From the NCBI GenBank assembly GCA_030549205.1, contig JAUKTV010000007.1, positions 1,612,001 through 1,676,000 on the forward strand: a stretch of 64,000 bases of DNA, given 5' to 3'. Shown here piece after piece: positions 33,349 through 44,459 of the stretch (position 1 is its first letter; each line of letters begins with the position of its first letter). The position numbers and the translations under genes were made by a program. Source of the stretch: Apiosordaria backusii. Taxonomy: Eukaryota; Ascomycota; Sordariomycetes; Sordariales; Lasiosphaeriaceae. The notes under the pieces were generated by a model. It ran no database searches, was not told the origin of the DNA, and saw only the letters and a program-made list of their open reading frames with translations.

Positions 33349-36202
33349 TGTGATGAATGTAGTTGTATGAGGAGGTACCTAGGTATGGACGAAGTAGATG
33401 TACTAGGCAGAAGGCGCTGGGTATCTCGTGAAGCGCGATGCGGGTATGGTCCGCAGGATGAGCTTCAAGGATGGTAAAAGAGATGTCGAAGATTATCGAA
33501 GAATCTACCGAGGAGATGTGGAATAAAGTAGGTAGGGATGCGGAAAAGGTTTCCAGGAAGTTTAACGGTTGCCCGGTGAGGCTCAAATAGGTATGACTGG
33601 GTCTAAGTGGTAGCTTCCAGTAGTGTGCCCGGACAAATGATGCAGCAGCCCCTTGGTCCGTGAAAAGGAAGGGGTGGTCTTTGTTGTTGGTTGATTGTTC
33701 CAACAGGTCAAGTGCTTCCAGGAAAACGGCGCTTTAAACACCACAAAGAAGATGCAGCTGCGTCTTCTCTTTCGGGACGCCGGCCGGGTGACTCAGATGA
33801 AGGCAGTGAGCAGGGCGTGTAATTGACAAGCCCCCTGTTGGCGTATCGCGATAAGATGCCGAGATGACGAAAGAGGAAATACCAGCTGCAATGAGCCAAT
33901 AGGAAGTGAAAGTTACACACTTGTTGATGATAATGAGATGGAGTTCTTTGATAGAGTTTACAGAACAAGAGGGAGGAAGGGAAAGAATGGAGAGGCCTCG
34001 GGCGCAAGAGAGGCTTATACTTAGTCCAAGGAGGCTTATCGGCCTGTTTGGGAATACCCAGGATCCATGTGAGAGATGGTGGGTGCGGGTGATAAAGCTT
34101 GGGGGGTGTGGACGTGTGTGGGGATGGGAGTGGGAGTGACAAGTGACGACAGTTCGGCGTGTGACTCTTGTGAGCAGCAGCTGAGACCCTACCTTTGGAG
34201 ATATTCTTGGCTTCCAACCGCCAATTCCCTTGACGATGATGAAATGGCCAGCCAGGCCAGACCAAGGCATCGTGAGCACCCAGGTCCAAGGCAAACCTGT
34301 TTAGCGGACCTGAAACACCACCGGCAGGCCGGTTTCTAAGCCACCTTCAGCGGCCTCGTCAGCAAACGGAAGCGGTCGTGGTTCCCAACAATGTTAGCAG
34401 CGACGGCGTCATCCGGGGTAACCTAGACTTGGGGGAATTCAAATTTGGGGACGGATATGGTTGAATCATCAAGTTCATGCCGGATGTCGAATACCGACCC
34501 ATACAGCACACCCTCTCATGCTTTCCCTCGGTTGCCCTGCAGAAGATGATGTATCGACCATCCTTGACAGCCACTGACGGGGCTCGTGTTACCCACGGGC
34601 TTCATGACAACTAGACATTACTGAGCGTCTCCAGCTGCTGGTGATGTTTCGGCCAACTCGAGATGAACATGGCCAAGGTGAGAGGTGCGATTGGCAATTG
34701 CGGACAATTGGAGTCGGATGCACTGGACTGCAGAAGTGGATGCCTCTGTGGAGAGCTGCAGGAACCCCCAACAACCGGCCCCCGCCAAGCTCACGCTTCC
34801 GCCAACTACATCTTCCCCATCTTCCCCTAGGATCTCATGCCAGAAACATGTGCTCTCATACGGAGTAATCGTCGACGGTTCTTCTTGAATCTGAGAGCTT
34901 ATTCAGAGATTCCGGTTTCGTCCGTTCTACTCTACTTAGTACAAGCCTCGATCGGAATGCTGGCGTCCAGGCGTCTTCCGGACCAGTCCGATGACGCGAT
35001 TCATGGTGCTCGCAAGTCCCTGAAGATCGCCAGCAGGCAGGGTGCATTCCAATCGCGACTGATAACCTGGAAGCCGATAAGGATAAGGATAGGGGAACGT
35101 CATCCCCCTATCCTGTCCGATCTCGATGCTGTCTGTGCTGTCTTCACCGCATCCTCAACGACTCATACGACGCTTGTTGAATCTTGTATGGGCTAAAGTC
35201 CAATAATTACCAATAGGAAATACTTTTTTAGCCCAAAAAGGAAGAGAGAGGCAAAGGGAATCCAACCGAAGCGCTGGGGTGTCGGCTGACCTTCTCTCTG
35301 CCACTCCCTCTTCCTCGTGGATGGGTCTCAGGTCATATCAGACTTGTCTTGGTCACTTGTCTTGACTCTGCTTATTGCACAGTAAAGTTCCAGCCTCGGT
35401 ATTCGTATCTCTTATCGTTATGGACGCACCAGAGTAGTAGTGTGATGATGTCCTGGATAGACTCAGGGGCGGCTATCGGATTGCCGGATTGGAAGCTGGC
35501 CGCATATTCAATCTGTGTGTCACGCTGGATGGAATCGTTGGGTGTGGTACGCAATATATTCCAAAGAACAAACAGGGCGGGTTTGTTGCGGATCATAAAG
35601 TAGAGACCGATGTTTGTCCATCCATCTCCGTGGATTCTGGTGTTTCGTATTGCAAACCAACAACCCACGAGCTTATTTGTGAGAGTGGAAAAGGATCACC
35701 TTGTGATGGGCAGCCGGCCAGCTCGGTAATCGACGCTCCTGTCAGATCACGGGTCCCATATCGGGCTCAGCTTCGCCTCCCGCAAGAGCGCAACAACGCG
35801 GTCTTATGAGGGGCTTGGAACTGCCCGGCTGCGAAAGGCTGACCCAAGCTTCATGAAAGAAATTCCAACAGTGAGGTAATACTACTAATTGATGGATGTA
35901 AACTGGAAACCTACACCTTCTTCGGGTGATTCCCGTTGAACGGCGTTGGCCTAGTGAGCTGTGACCTTGATGGCCTTATCGCCTTATCGCCCCTTATCAG
36001 TGATGTCACAAGCGCGCTGCAACGCGCCCGCCCAGCCAACAGCAGCAGCAGCAGCCTTGTGGGGCGGAAGATCCCAGTGCACGACATCCAATTCAATCTG
36101 TCGCAACACCACGCCAGCCAGCCAGCCAAAATTTCGGCCCTCACCAAGACACCAACCAAACCCAACCTCCCATCACCCCCGATAAATCCATCATAATCCA
36201 CA
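33349..36202. other. longest intergenic region of the window
   Basis: 2.85 kb between divergent genes. Minus-strand open frames at 33708-34294 overlap each other in two frames and look non-coding. A 98-codon frame at 35372-35668 (-) is protein-like in composition but opens with GTG and has no partner exons. GATAAG/CTTATC motifs recur at 35074-35095 and 35970-35998. Nothing can be called with confidence. Confidence 0.5.
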
Positions 36203-37276
36203 ATGCCAACAGACAAAGCCTCCTACCTAGCAACCCACTACCTAACCGCCGACCCCCCCAAATCCTCCTCTTCCTCCTCTTCTTCCAAGAAACGAAAACG
36301 CTCCAGCAAATCCAAACCCCCCACCGCCGCAGCAGTCAACAACCTCATAATCCAAGACGATGAAGACTCCTGGGCCACCCCCACAAATCAACAATCCGAA
36401 GATGAAGACGGCGACACCCCCATGATCATCGCGGGCCACACCGCCGAGTTCCGCCGGACCAAAAAGTCTGCTTGGAACACAGTCGGGACAGCCACTCTCC
36501 CAGTCAAAAAACCACCACCACCACCACCAACAGACGACGCAGGAGACGTAGCAGATGCCGTCCTAGCAGCAGCAAAATCGGATGCTGCTGCTTTAGGGCA
36601 TGATTCCGACGATGATTCTTCTTCTGAGGACGAGCAACAAATAAAAATGTCCAACGGGATGAAACCCGGCCTCCAATCCGCCTCCTCCATCACCGCCCAG
36701 CTCGCCGCCAAAGCAGCAGAAGAAAAAGCCGAACTGGCAAGATTACAGCAGCAGCTTGCCTCTACGCCTAAAAACGACGATGAAGACGAGGTTATACTTC
36801 GTGATGCCACCGGGCGGAGGATCGATGTCTCCCTCCGGCGTGCGCAAGCTCGGAAACAACTCTTGGAAGCGGAGCGGGCAGAGGCAGAAAAACAGAGGTT
36901 GTTGAAGGGGGATGTACAAGTGAAGGAGGCAGAAAGAAAAAGGGAGAAGTTGGAGGAGGCGAAGCTGATGAAGGTGGCGAGGGGGAGGGATGATGAGGAG
37001 ATGAATAGGGAGTTGAGGGAGGAGGGGAGGTGGAATGATCCGATGGCGGAGTTTTTGACGGAGACAACAACAGATAAGGGGAGGAAGAGAAAAAAGATGA
37101 TGAGGGGGAGGCCGGTGTATAATGGGCCGGCGGAGCCGAATAGGTATGGGATTAGGCCGGGGTATAGGTGGGATGGGGTGGATAGGGGGAATGGGTGGGA
37201 GAGGGAGAGGTTTAGGGTGTTGAATAGGAAGGAGATGGTGAGGGGGTTGGAGTATGCTTGGCAGATGGATGAGTAG
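36203..37276 (+). CDS. BUD13: pre-mRNA splicing factor Bud13/Cwc26
   Basis: Component of the RES complex (with Snu17 and Pml1), which binds the activated spliceosome and helps retain unspliced pre-mRNA. Single exon, 357 aa, start MPTDKASYLATHYLTAD. The N-terminal half is disordered (Ser and Lys runs, Pro run, acidic DSDDDSSSEDE). The central ILRDATGRRIDVSLRRAQAR and the long charged helix after it are typical. The diagnostic C-terminal motif is YNGPAEPNRYGIRPGYRWDG followed by VDRGNGWE. The length is ordinary for fungal Bud13. Composition changes from C-rich in the first half to G-rich in the second. Confidence 0.95.
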   Translation: MPTDKASYLATHYLTADPPKSSSSSSSSKKRKRSSKSKPPTAAAVNNLIIQDDEDSWATPTNQQSEDEDGDTPMIIAGHTAEFRRTKKSAWNTVGTATLPVKKPPPPPPTDDAGDVADAVLAAAKSDAAALGHDSDDDSSSEDEQQIKMSNGMKPGLQSASSITAQLAAKAAEEKAELARLQQQLASTPKNDDEDEVILRDATGRRIDVSLRRAQARKQLLEAERAEAEKQRLLKGDVQVKEAERKREKLEEAKLMKVARGRDDEEMNRELREEGRWNDPMAEFLTETTTDKGRKRKKMMRGRPVYNGPAEPNRYGIRPGYRWDGVDRGNGWERERFRVLNRKEMVRGLEYAWQMDE

Positions 37277-37454
37277 ATGTCAAGCAGATAAGAAGAAAAT
37301 AATGGTAATGGAGTAGGAAAAGAGAATAGTTTCAGTTGGAACGGGTGTTATCTTGTTGGTTATGACATGTTGCAAAGAGGTATAGCATAACCAGGCAGAG
37401 GGACACACACCGCAATGGGCTGTGGTTCTGGAGAGAAATTCAACAAGAACAAGT

Positions 37455-37528
37455 GGTTTCGTGGTGTAGTTGGTTATCACGTCAGTCTAACACACTGAAG
37501 GTCTCCAGTTCGAGCCTGGACGAAATCA
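37455..37528 (+). tRNA. tRNA-Val (AAC)
   Basis: Acceptor arm GGTTTCG/CGAAATC with discriminator A. The anticodon stem TCAGT/ACTGA encloses CTAACAC, so the anticodon is AAC. T arm TCCAG/CTGGA around TTCGAGC. No intron. It begins 178 bp after the Bud13 stop codon, on the same strand. Confidence 0.95.
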
Positions 37529-37576
37529 AAGCCATTATCTTTTGCTCTTTTCCCCATCCCCTGCTAGGGTATCGTA

Positions 37577-37618
<42 letters not shown>

Positions 37619-38367
37619 CGGTTGTAGTGGAGTCATGTCCACCTCATCCACATTCTTTTGGTCTGGGTGGGTCATGCACCTAGACAGACTCACTCACACC
37701 TTGACTTATCTGCTAGAGATGCCGCGATAGGTATGTAGCGAGTGAAGGAGTGTATATAAGCCAGTATCTAAAAAACTGAGTGTGTGTGGGAGGATGTGTG
37801 AGAGAGAGAGTGGAACAGAATGTGTAGACCTGACCAATTTAACCTGGACAAAGCATTCTTATCGGTCTGTGGAATTCTGCGTACTGGAGAGTGACTGTGA
37901 AAATTGATATTTTCTCTATCTGGGGTTTATGTTTGAAGATATTAATCTCGGCCTTTTTCTGTGGCCGATGCATTACAAGGAGAGAGAGGAAGCAAGATTT
38001 ACCAAGTGGTGGAAGTGCGGATAGAGAGGGTATTAAATTTCAAATATCGCTAACATGGAGCGCCCGAGCTCGCAATTCGCGTCGTGTTCCTTTGCAATCA
38101 AGGCGGGTATCAAGTTTCTCACATACAATATCATCCGAAAAGAAACCCCCAAAATACACAGGAGGAGGACCATTGTCTCCTCATGGTCTGGGAAAGTCCG
38201 AATTAGTTTCTCGCGTTGGTGTGGCGGGTGGTGTTGATGGACTCACCTCTTATTTCCATGTGATTCACACATCATCCCTCAGTGTAATGGTATTTCACGG
38301 TTGGGTTTATACTCCTAGGGCTGCCACAAGTTCCACAGCTGTTGTGAACACATTTTTGACAGGATAA
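37529..38367. other. intergenic region after tRNA-Val
   Basis: 0.84 kb, without a gene. It contains the long T-tract at 37579-37618, then GT- and GA-rich sequence and a TATATAAG motif near 37752. Confidence 0.5.
37579..37618 (+). terminator. 40-nt uninterrupted T-tract downstream of tRNA-Val
   Basis: Forty consecutive T residues beginning 50 bp after the tRNA. Four or five T residues are enough to stop RNA polymerase III, so it can act as a terminator, but its length is far beyond that. It may instead be the poly(A) end of a minus-strand retroposed sequence. Confidence 0.5.
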
Positions 38368-39517
38368 TTATCCTGGAAAGGCCCTCCCCATCAGCAGCTC
38401 GTAATACGCCCTCTGTTCGGACTCGCTGCCGAGGGACGGGTCAAAATCTGGATCGTTGGAGTCTGCTATGGGTTCCGGATTGGAGCCCATGCTGTAGAAG
38501 TCCGCTATTGTCTCGTCTGGAGCGAAGCCCAGAGAGGCGAGGGTTTGTGAGGTTCTCATTGCGCTGTGATTCGATGTTAGCCTCTTACGAGTAAACTGGT
38601 AGAGAATGGGAACGTCATACGCTTGAGCAGCATCCTTGGCTACAATATCTGACAAGCTGGCAGCATCTTTTGGCTGGAAAGGAGATCCCAATTGGGGGAA
38701 CTGTATTGGTGTCTTTGGCTGTTCTGGTATCATGTAGCTCGAAGCCGATTGACTTCTTGGAGCAGGGGGTGGTTGTAGGGTTGTCCTCTTTGCTGGTGGT
38801 GGTCGCGCGGGAGGCTCTTCTGGCACGTCGTCTTCATCGACTTCTTGTGATGGTAGGACAGTTGGGTTCGTATTTGCTGCGTTATTGTTATTAGTTTCTG
38901 TGGGTGGCGTAGGTGCTGGGCCATTGTGTCCGAAAAAGGCCTTGAAAACAGAGCTTTGCTGCCATTTGTTGATCAAGGCTTCTTGCTGATTGGAGTCTTT
39001 GATGGCAGTCATCATGCTCTTTCCGGCAGTTCCCCGTAGATGGCCTTCTATCAGGGCATCAAGACCGGGAATGGCGTCCAGCACAGCTCCCCATGCCGCA
39101 GCACTCTCCTTGTAGGTGTTGAGAGCAGTACGGTAACCTTTCTGTGGGCCACGTCTCTTGGTGGGACGTAGATACAGACATGGCTTATTGTGCTTGCTAC
39201 AGACACTACATTTTGGCTTGCCATTGTCACATGGCTGGTGGTTGACATGGCAAAAGTCACAGCTACAGATGAGTATGAGTGACAAGAACACATATGGGGT
39301 TAGAGTGAGACACCGAAAGCACTTACGCACGGGAAGCCTTCTTTCTCTTACGGGGGTTCGCCGGAGCCTCACTCCCGGCATCAGCCCCGGTGTCACTGGC
39401 TGGCGGAGGCGGAGGGCCGGAAGCGGTAGCACCGGAGACGGGGTTGGTGGTGGCTAAGGGTGCGCGGTGGTGTTCAAAGTCACCGCCATTTGCTGCTTCA
39501 TCAATGGCGAACTCCAT
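38368..39517 (-). CDS. Zn2Cys6 zinc-cluster transcription factor
   Basis: Fungal Gal4-type binuclear cluster protein of 361 aa. Exons 39517-39327 and 39262-38368 are joined by a 64-bp intron (GTAAGT...CTGTAG) that splits the codon just before the first cluster Cys. The first exon ends in the basic KKASRA. The cluster reads CDFCHVNHQPC then CSVCSKHNKPC, near residues 65-92, with linker YLRPTKRRGPQKGYR that usually determines site spacing. After it come a helical stretch, Asn/Pro-rich linkers and an acidic tail (SNDPDFDPSLGSESEQ) that may activate. It lacks the middle homology region of large family members. The target is unknown; it is divergent from the QUTR-like gene 1.2 kb away. Confidence 0.88.
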
Positions 39518-40757
39518 TTTCCTGGGACTTCGGGACAGGCGGCCCCATACACTTCAATCGGAACCAGTACTTTATCCACAGAAAGGAAGGGAGCACCAGA
39601 CAAGCGGCCAGTCAATGCCGGTATTTTCGGGGGAACAACAGGTGTAGAGTGGCAGGAGAAAACCGCGGTGCCGAACGCGGGGACTTTGACGCTGCCAACT
39701 GCCATTTGCCAATTGAAACTAACCTGCGACTTTGCCAGCAGAATGGCGGGGTTCGGGCCCATGCTTCCGGGTCTCTTAGCACGCCGGCCCGAACCAGTGC
39801 CCCGGAAACGCCCCTGAAATTCAACGTCTACGGAGTCTTAGCGCGGGGTGTTTGGGGAGAGGAACATCCATCAGATGCAATCATATACCCTCTGTATGCT
39901 TTCTGTTTTGTTCACTTGACATGTCTTTCTAAATAGACTTCCACTTGAACATATCAATGGCATCCGCGACATAACCATTATTCAGCATGAGCGGTTCCCG
40001 GGTTGCGATCTCGGCCGGGCAAGATCCCTAAGTTAGCAGGAGGTGGCTATCGTGGCAGCTGCCACCACACGTTGCACTTGTTGACGGCCTGTCATTTGAC
40101 ATGAAGTCCATCCAATTCATTCATTCAATTTGGAGAAGCTGCAAAGATACTATCCAAAACATGTGTTTTTAAACCACAATTCATTCAAAATCCATCTCCC
40201 GTTGTCACTGCCATGTTCCCCGCAAACGCTGCACGTTTCCTGGGGCATTGCTACCGGTAGCGCCCAACGCCCCGAAGCGGGGGGCAGAGACCCACTAACG
40301 CCGACAACCCGGGACCCGAGTCCCGCTGTCGCAGTGTCGTTGCGGGGGTTGGCTTCACTGAATGGACGAATGCAGGGTCTACATTTTCCCGCTGACCAGT
40401 CCCGACCGATTTGCCGACATTTCAACGGTCAACATGTCGAGTCGGGCCTTCATCTGCGGCCTGAAATGTGTTTGATAGGTAGATGCCCTCATTCATTATT
40501 ATTCTGCTTCACAAATCAAGATAGCACCAGGGACCGCCGTCTGAGTTCCTCGTCTCAACTTTTCATCCAAGATCACGCACCAATGGTCCAGTTTACGGTG
40601 CTATATCGATACCACAAGAGACCACCAAGTTGAACACGCTTCAGAGACAGCCTCGTTGAAAAGAACGGCCGTCTGAATTGGGGAATAGTCCATCGACACG
40701 CTTCACAGGCAACTTGGGCACTCGGAACAGAAGCAACACAGACCGGGACACAGCACT
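39518..40757. promoter_or_regulatory. divergent region, Zn2Cys6 gene / QUTR-like gene
   Basis: 1.24 kb holding the promoters of two divergent regulatory genes. Several overlapping open frames at 39460-39936 lie in conflicting frames and look non-coding. No RNA gene seen. Confidence 0.45.
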
Positions 40758-43236
40758 ATGGCTCCACCAAAGAATGAGCGGGCCTTCGAGGCGAATTCAT
40801 CCATCGTCCTCGTTGGATGCCGTGGGGCAGGAAAGCGCACTTTGGGATTCATGGGAGCCCTTCACCTACGCCGACGACTAGTCACCGAGGAGCACTATTT
40901 CGAGAAAACCACGGGCTTGTCGCGTGGTGAGTATCTTGCCCGTCATGGCAGGGAGGCCTTTGCCAGGCAGGATATCGAGGTCTTTAAGCGTATGTTGGAC
41001 AGCAACAGGGCTGGGTGTATCATCGAATGTGGAATGAGCAGCTTGACTGGAGAGGCTCAGGATGCCTTGCGGCAATATTCCAACACCAACCCAGTCGTCT
41101 ACATCCACCGTGAGAAGGAGCAGATTGCCCGGCATCTGGATGCTGCCGACCTCCAGCAGCTCTTGAAAGCCGATGAGAAGCACAGGAGCTGCTCCAACTT
41201 CGAGTACTACAACCTCTACGATCCGCCAAACCAATCTGGCGGTCATATCTCAGGGACAAACTCCGGGGCCAGCACACCGATGAATGGCCGGAATTCTGGC
41301 CCATCAAAGCTCCTGAGTGCCAAGGAAGACTTCACAAGATTTCTTGATATTGTGACAGGGAGGGGAGCCACCAAGGCATGGCTGGAAAGTCCATTCTCCG
41401 TGAGCTCGGTACCACCAGAATTTCGATCATACTCGTACGCACTGCGGCTGAGATTATCTTATCTGATGGACATGGACTTGGAATGGGAAGATTTTGAGGC
41501 GAGGGGAGATTGTGTCGAGTTTATTATCGACCACTGGCCGGATGACCTGATGAACATCATTGCGAGGCAAATCGCCCTGATAAGGAGGAAATTAGGGATT
41601 CCAATCATCTACCATGTGGAAGAGAACCCCAGAGGAGAGCGAAGGAGAACTGCAGAAGAAAAGAATGCTATGGATGCTGATTTACTAGAACTGGGTCTCC
41701 GACTCGGCGTCGACTATATCAGCTTGGATTTACAGCGTGATGACGAATTTGTAAACCGGGTACTACGGCACAGGGGAAGGTCAAAGATTATTGGGAACTT
41801 TTGGCATATGGGCTTTGGAGCACTGGCTTGGCAGGACGACAGACAAATCGAAAACTACAAGCGGGCTCAGGGGTTGGGGTGCGAGGTGGTGCGGATGGTC
41901 CGCTTCTGCACAAACGACAGCCCAGCCGAGCTTCTAGAAGACTTCAAGAGGAGGCTACAACAGACACTGCCAGATCCAAAACCCCCTCTAGTGGCATACG
42001 ATTTTTCGGTGCTGGGCGTCAGGACACCATTACAAAGCAGGATCCTGAATCCTGTGAAGCATCCAGATATGGAGAACGAACGAGACCATCTCGCCACCGT
42101 TTCTACTTACTACCACTCCTACGAGCTCCTTTTCCGCCAGTTCCTTTTGGATCCGCTACAATTTTACGTGCTCGGCTCTCACGTATCATATTCGCTATCA
42201 CCAGCTATGCACAGTGCAGCATACGACTTCTCGGGGATGCCACATACTTTTCAAGATGTGACATGCTCCACGATCGACAGACTGAACCAGATTTGCCTGT
42301 CTGATTCTTTTGGTGGTGCCAGTCTCACCGCCCCTTTCAAGGTTGCCATCATGCCTCACCTCAAAGTCAAGAGTCACCACGCCACAGCGATTGGGGCAGT
42401 CAACGTGCTACTTCCACTCAGGGGCAAGACAAGCGCCATTCTAGATCATGCCAATTCTCGAAACAAGGCCGGACCAGCGAAGGAGTTCTTTGGCGACAAC
42501 ACCGACTGGAGCTCTATTCTCACATGCCTTCGGAGGGCGATTAGCCCACGAAACTATGTTCAGCCATCCAAAACCACTGGCCTGGTCATTGGCGCAGGCG
42601 GCATGGCCAGAGCAGCTATCTACGCCCTCATTCAGCTGGGATGCCGCAACATTTTCATTTACAACCGAACAGCACAAAACGCCAACCAAGTTGCAAAGCA
42701 TTTTAATGACTGGGCAGCAACACAGGGAATTGTAGGCGGGAAACAACTCAGCGGAGGGTCACATGAGATATGCCGGGTCCTTCCATCACTTTCAGACCCC
42801 TGGCCACGAGCTTACCAGCCGCCTACTATGGTGATCTCTTGCGTCCCGGCGACAAGCGGAAATGGGTTAGCGCCTGCCGATTTTGAGATGCCTCTGGACT
42901 GGCTAAGGAGTCCGACTGGTGGTGTTGTGGTGGAGGTAGGCATTTGATGAACCGACTTCGGCTGTTGCTAGTTTACTAACATGTATCTCTTAGCTGGCCT
43001 ATGAGCCTCTGGTTACTCCTCTTGTAGCCCAGATGCATGCTGTACGGGACCACATGTCGCCGTCATGGGTAGTCGTGGACGGTTTGGAAGTCGTCGCAGA
43101 AATGGCGATTGAAGCTTTTGAGCTCATGACTGGGCGCATGGCCCCAAAAAGGCTCATGAAGGAAGTGTGCAGGAAAACCTGGGAGCAGCAACAACAACAG
43201 CGACAAAGCAGTGAGATGTCGATGTCTTCGTACTGA
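40758..43236 (+). CDS. QUTR/QA-1S-like quinate pathway repressor homologue
   Basis: Quinate repressors derive from the last three domains of the pentafunctional AROM enzyme and bind rather than convert pathway metabolites. Exons 40758-42935 and 42994-43236 (intron 58 bp, GTAGGC...CTTAG) give 806 aa, shorter than A. nidulans QutR or N. crassa QA-1S (roughly 900). Order: shikimate-kinase-like P-loop (VLVGCRGAGKRTLGF), 3-dehydroquinase-like domain (IIYHVEENPRG, GCEVVRMVRFC), shikimate-dehydrogenase-like domain (VLGSHVSYSLSPAMHSAAYD, FGDNTDWSSI, VIGAGGMARAAIYAL). The P-loop has Arg where kinases have Ser/Thr, and the Schiff-base Lys position in the dehydroquinase domain appears to be Arg, so catalysis is unlikely. 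No other quinate genes are in the window. Confidence 0.88.
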
Positions 43237-43957
43237 AGAGAGTGAGAGAGAGTGTTTGATACCAGTCAAAGTAATGAATGGATACCCCAAAATGATACCA
43301 ACTTACTCAAACTTCTGGTTGGTCAAGAACACCTTCCTCCGCGATGGCAGCTTTTTCCGTGGGAGATCCTTCCCTGGTGACCTCAAGCCCCTTGACCTTT
43401 CCGCCAGACACAGCAGAAGACCACCTCCTGCCACACACACAATGGCTTGCTCTTGCACTGCCTAGGTACCTGAGACCCCATGGTTCAACTCAACCTCTGG
43501 TTCTCTCTCTCTCTCTTCTTTCACCACCAGCATCGTCAGTAGGGCCGCCATCATCATTTGATTGCGAGGAACCTTTTTGTGCATTGTGAAGGGGTTTGTT
43601 AGGATATACTACACCTATGGGAGGCTCAGTTCTTGCCTTTGGTGGATCGTTGAACGCATATCAATGTTTTTTTGATGCGTGATGAAGATATGGAGATGCA
43701 TAAAGCTGCATATAAACGGCATCACAGAAGTGTTTTATACGCCTAATAAAGTGTCAAGCAGGCGTGTTAGTATCCTTGATGAGTCCCTTCCCAAGGAAAT
43801 CTACTACTTGCTTCCTTCCATCAGACACAGCAAGATATGGCACCACCTACCTACCTTCAGTCACCAATGATCGAAATTCATCCAGTTGTATTGTCTCTAT
43901 CGTACCAGGTATCATGATCATTGTTACCATCCCGCCCTCTGATCATCAGTTATCTAT
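43237..43957. other. intergenic 3' region, no gene seen
   Basis: 0.72 kb between convergent coding regions, with CT repeats near 43502-43520. Open frames are short and lack protein features. Confidence 0.5.
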
Positions 43958-44380
43958 CTATACACCCGACGTTGACCCTGACCCTCCCTGACCCTGACCC
44001 TGACCCTGACCGCCATCCCGACCGCCATCCCCGGCACCACCACAACCACCACCAGCAGCACCCACCCCAGCACCAGAAGGAGGAGAAGAAGGAGGAGAAG
44101 AAGAAGAAGAATTCGCCGCCAACCACGCCTCCGCCCTCTCAAGAGCGACCTTTGCCCAGCGCATATCACTTTTTGTCATCTCCATGTCTGCCAGGGAGGA
44201 TAGCTCGTCCTGTGTGAAATGCTTGGTTTGGCACAGTATGCCTTGTTGTATTTGCTGGTTAGCAGCCACTTGCACTTGCCGCATTAAATCATACAAGCAG
44301 GCGCGGGTGAGGGTGGTGATTTCGTAGGGGTGTGCGGATGGGGAGGGGGGGATGAGATCGTCGTCGTCCCGCTGGTTTGT
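43958..44380 (-). CDS. probable 3' exon of an unidentified gene
   Basis: Minus-strand open frame whose protein reads DDDDLIPPSPSAHPYEITTL, then a helical segment with RQVQVAANQQIQQ, TQDELSSLADMEM and WAKVALERAEAWLAAN, then Ser/Pro and Gly/Gln repeats ending STSGV. The only in-frame ATG (44284) lies inside the helical part, so an upstream exon is expected. An acceptor-like ACCAG lies at the left end of the Asp run. The upstream sequence overlaps the 3' end of the MARVEL-like gene, and I could not decide whether the two are one gene. The hexamer run (ACCCTG) near 43978-44012 encodes the Gly-Gln tail. Confidence 0.4.
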   Translation of the reverse strand, partial: TNQRDDDDLIPPSPSAHPYEITTLTRACLYDLMRQVQVAANQQIQQGILCQTKHFTQDELSSLADMEMTKSDMRWAKVALERAEAWLAANSSSSSPPSSPPSGAGVGAAGGGCGGAGDGGRDGGQGQGQGQGGSGSTSGV

Positions 44381-44459
44381 AAGAGGTGGGATAGTTCTGG
44401 GGAGTAGGACCAGGAGCCGGTGGTGGGGTGCTGGAGGGAGCAGAGGGTGCGGATGGTGG

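Noticed and set aside
33708..34294. Two overlapping minus-strand open frames of about 190 codons
   Set aside because: They overlap in different frames and both read as random Pro/His/Ser/Leu-rich sequence; no splice or start support.
35372..35668. 98-codon minus-strand open frame with protein-like composition
   Set aside because: It opens with GTG, has no ATG start, no neighbouring exons with good splice sites and no recognisable motif.
39460..39936. Overlapping plus-strand open frames opposite and beyond the Zn2Cys6 first exon
   Set aside because: They are partly antisense to the supported exon, occupy three frames and show no motif.
43978..44012. ACCCTG hexamer run resembling a telomeric repeat
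   Set aside because: The unit is ACCCTG rather than CCCTAA, is interrupted, and encodes the Gly-Gln tail of an open frame; not an interstitial telomere.
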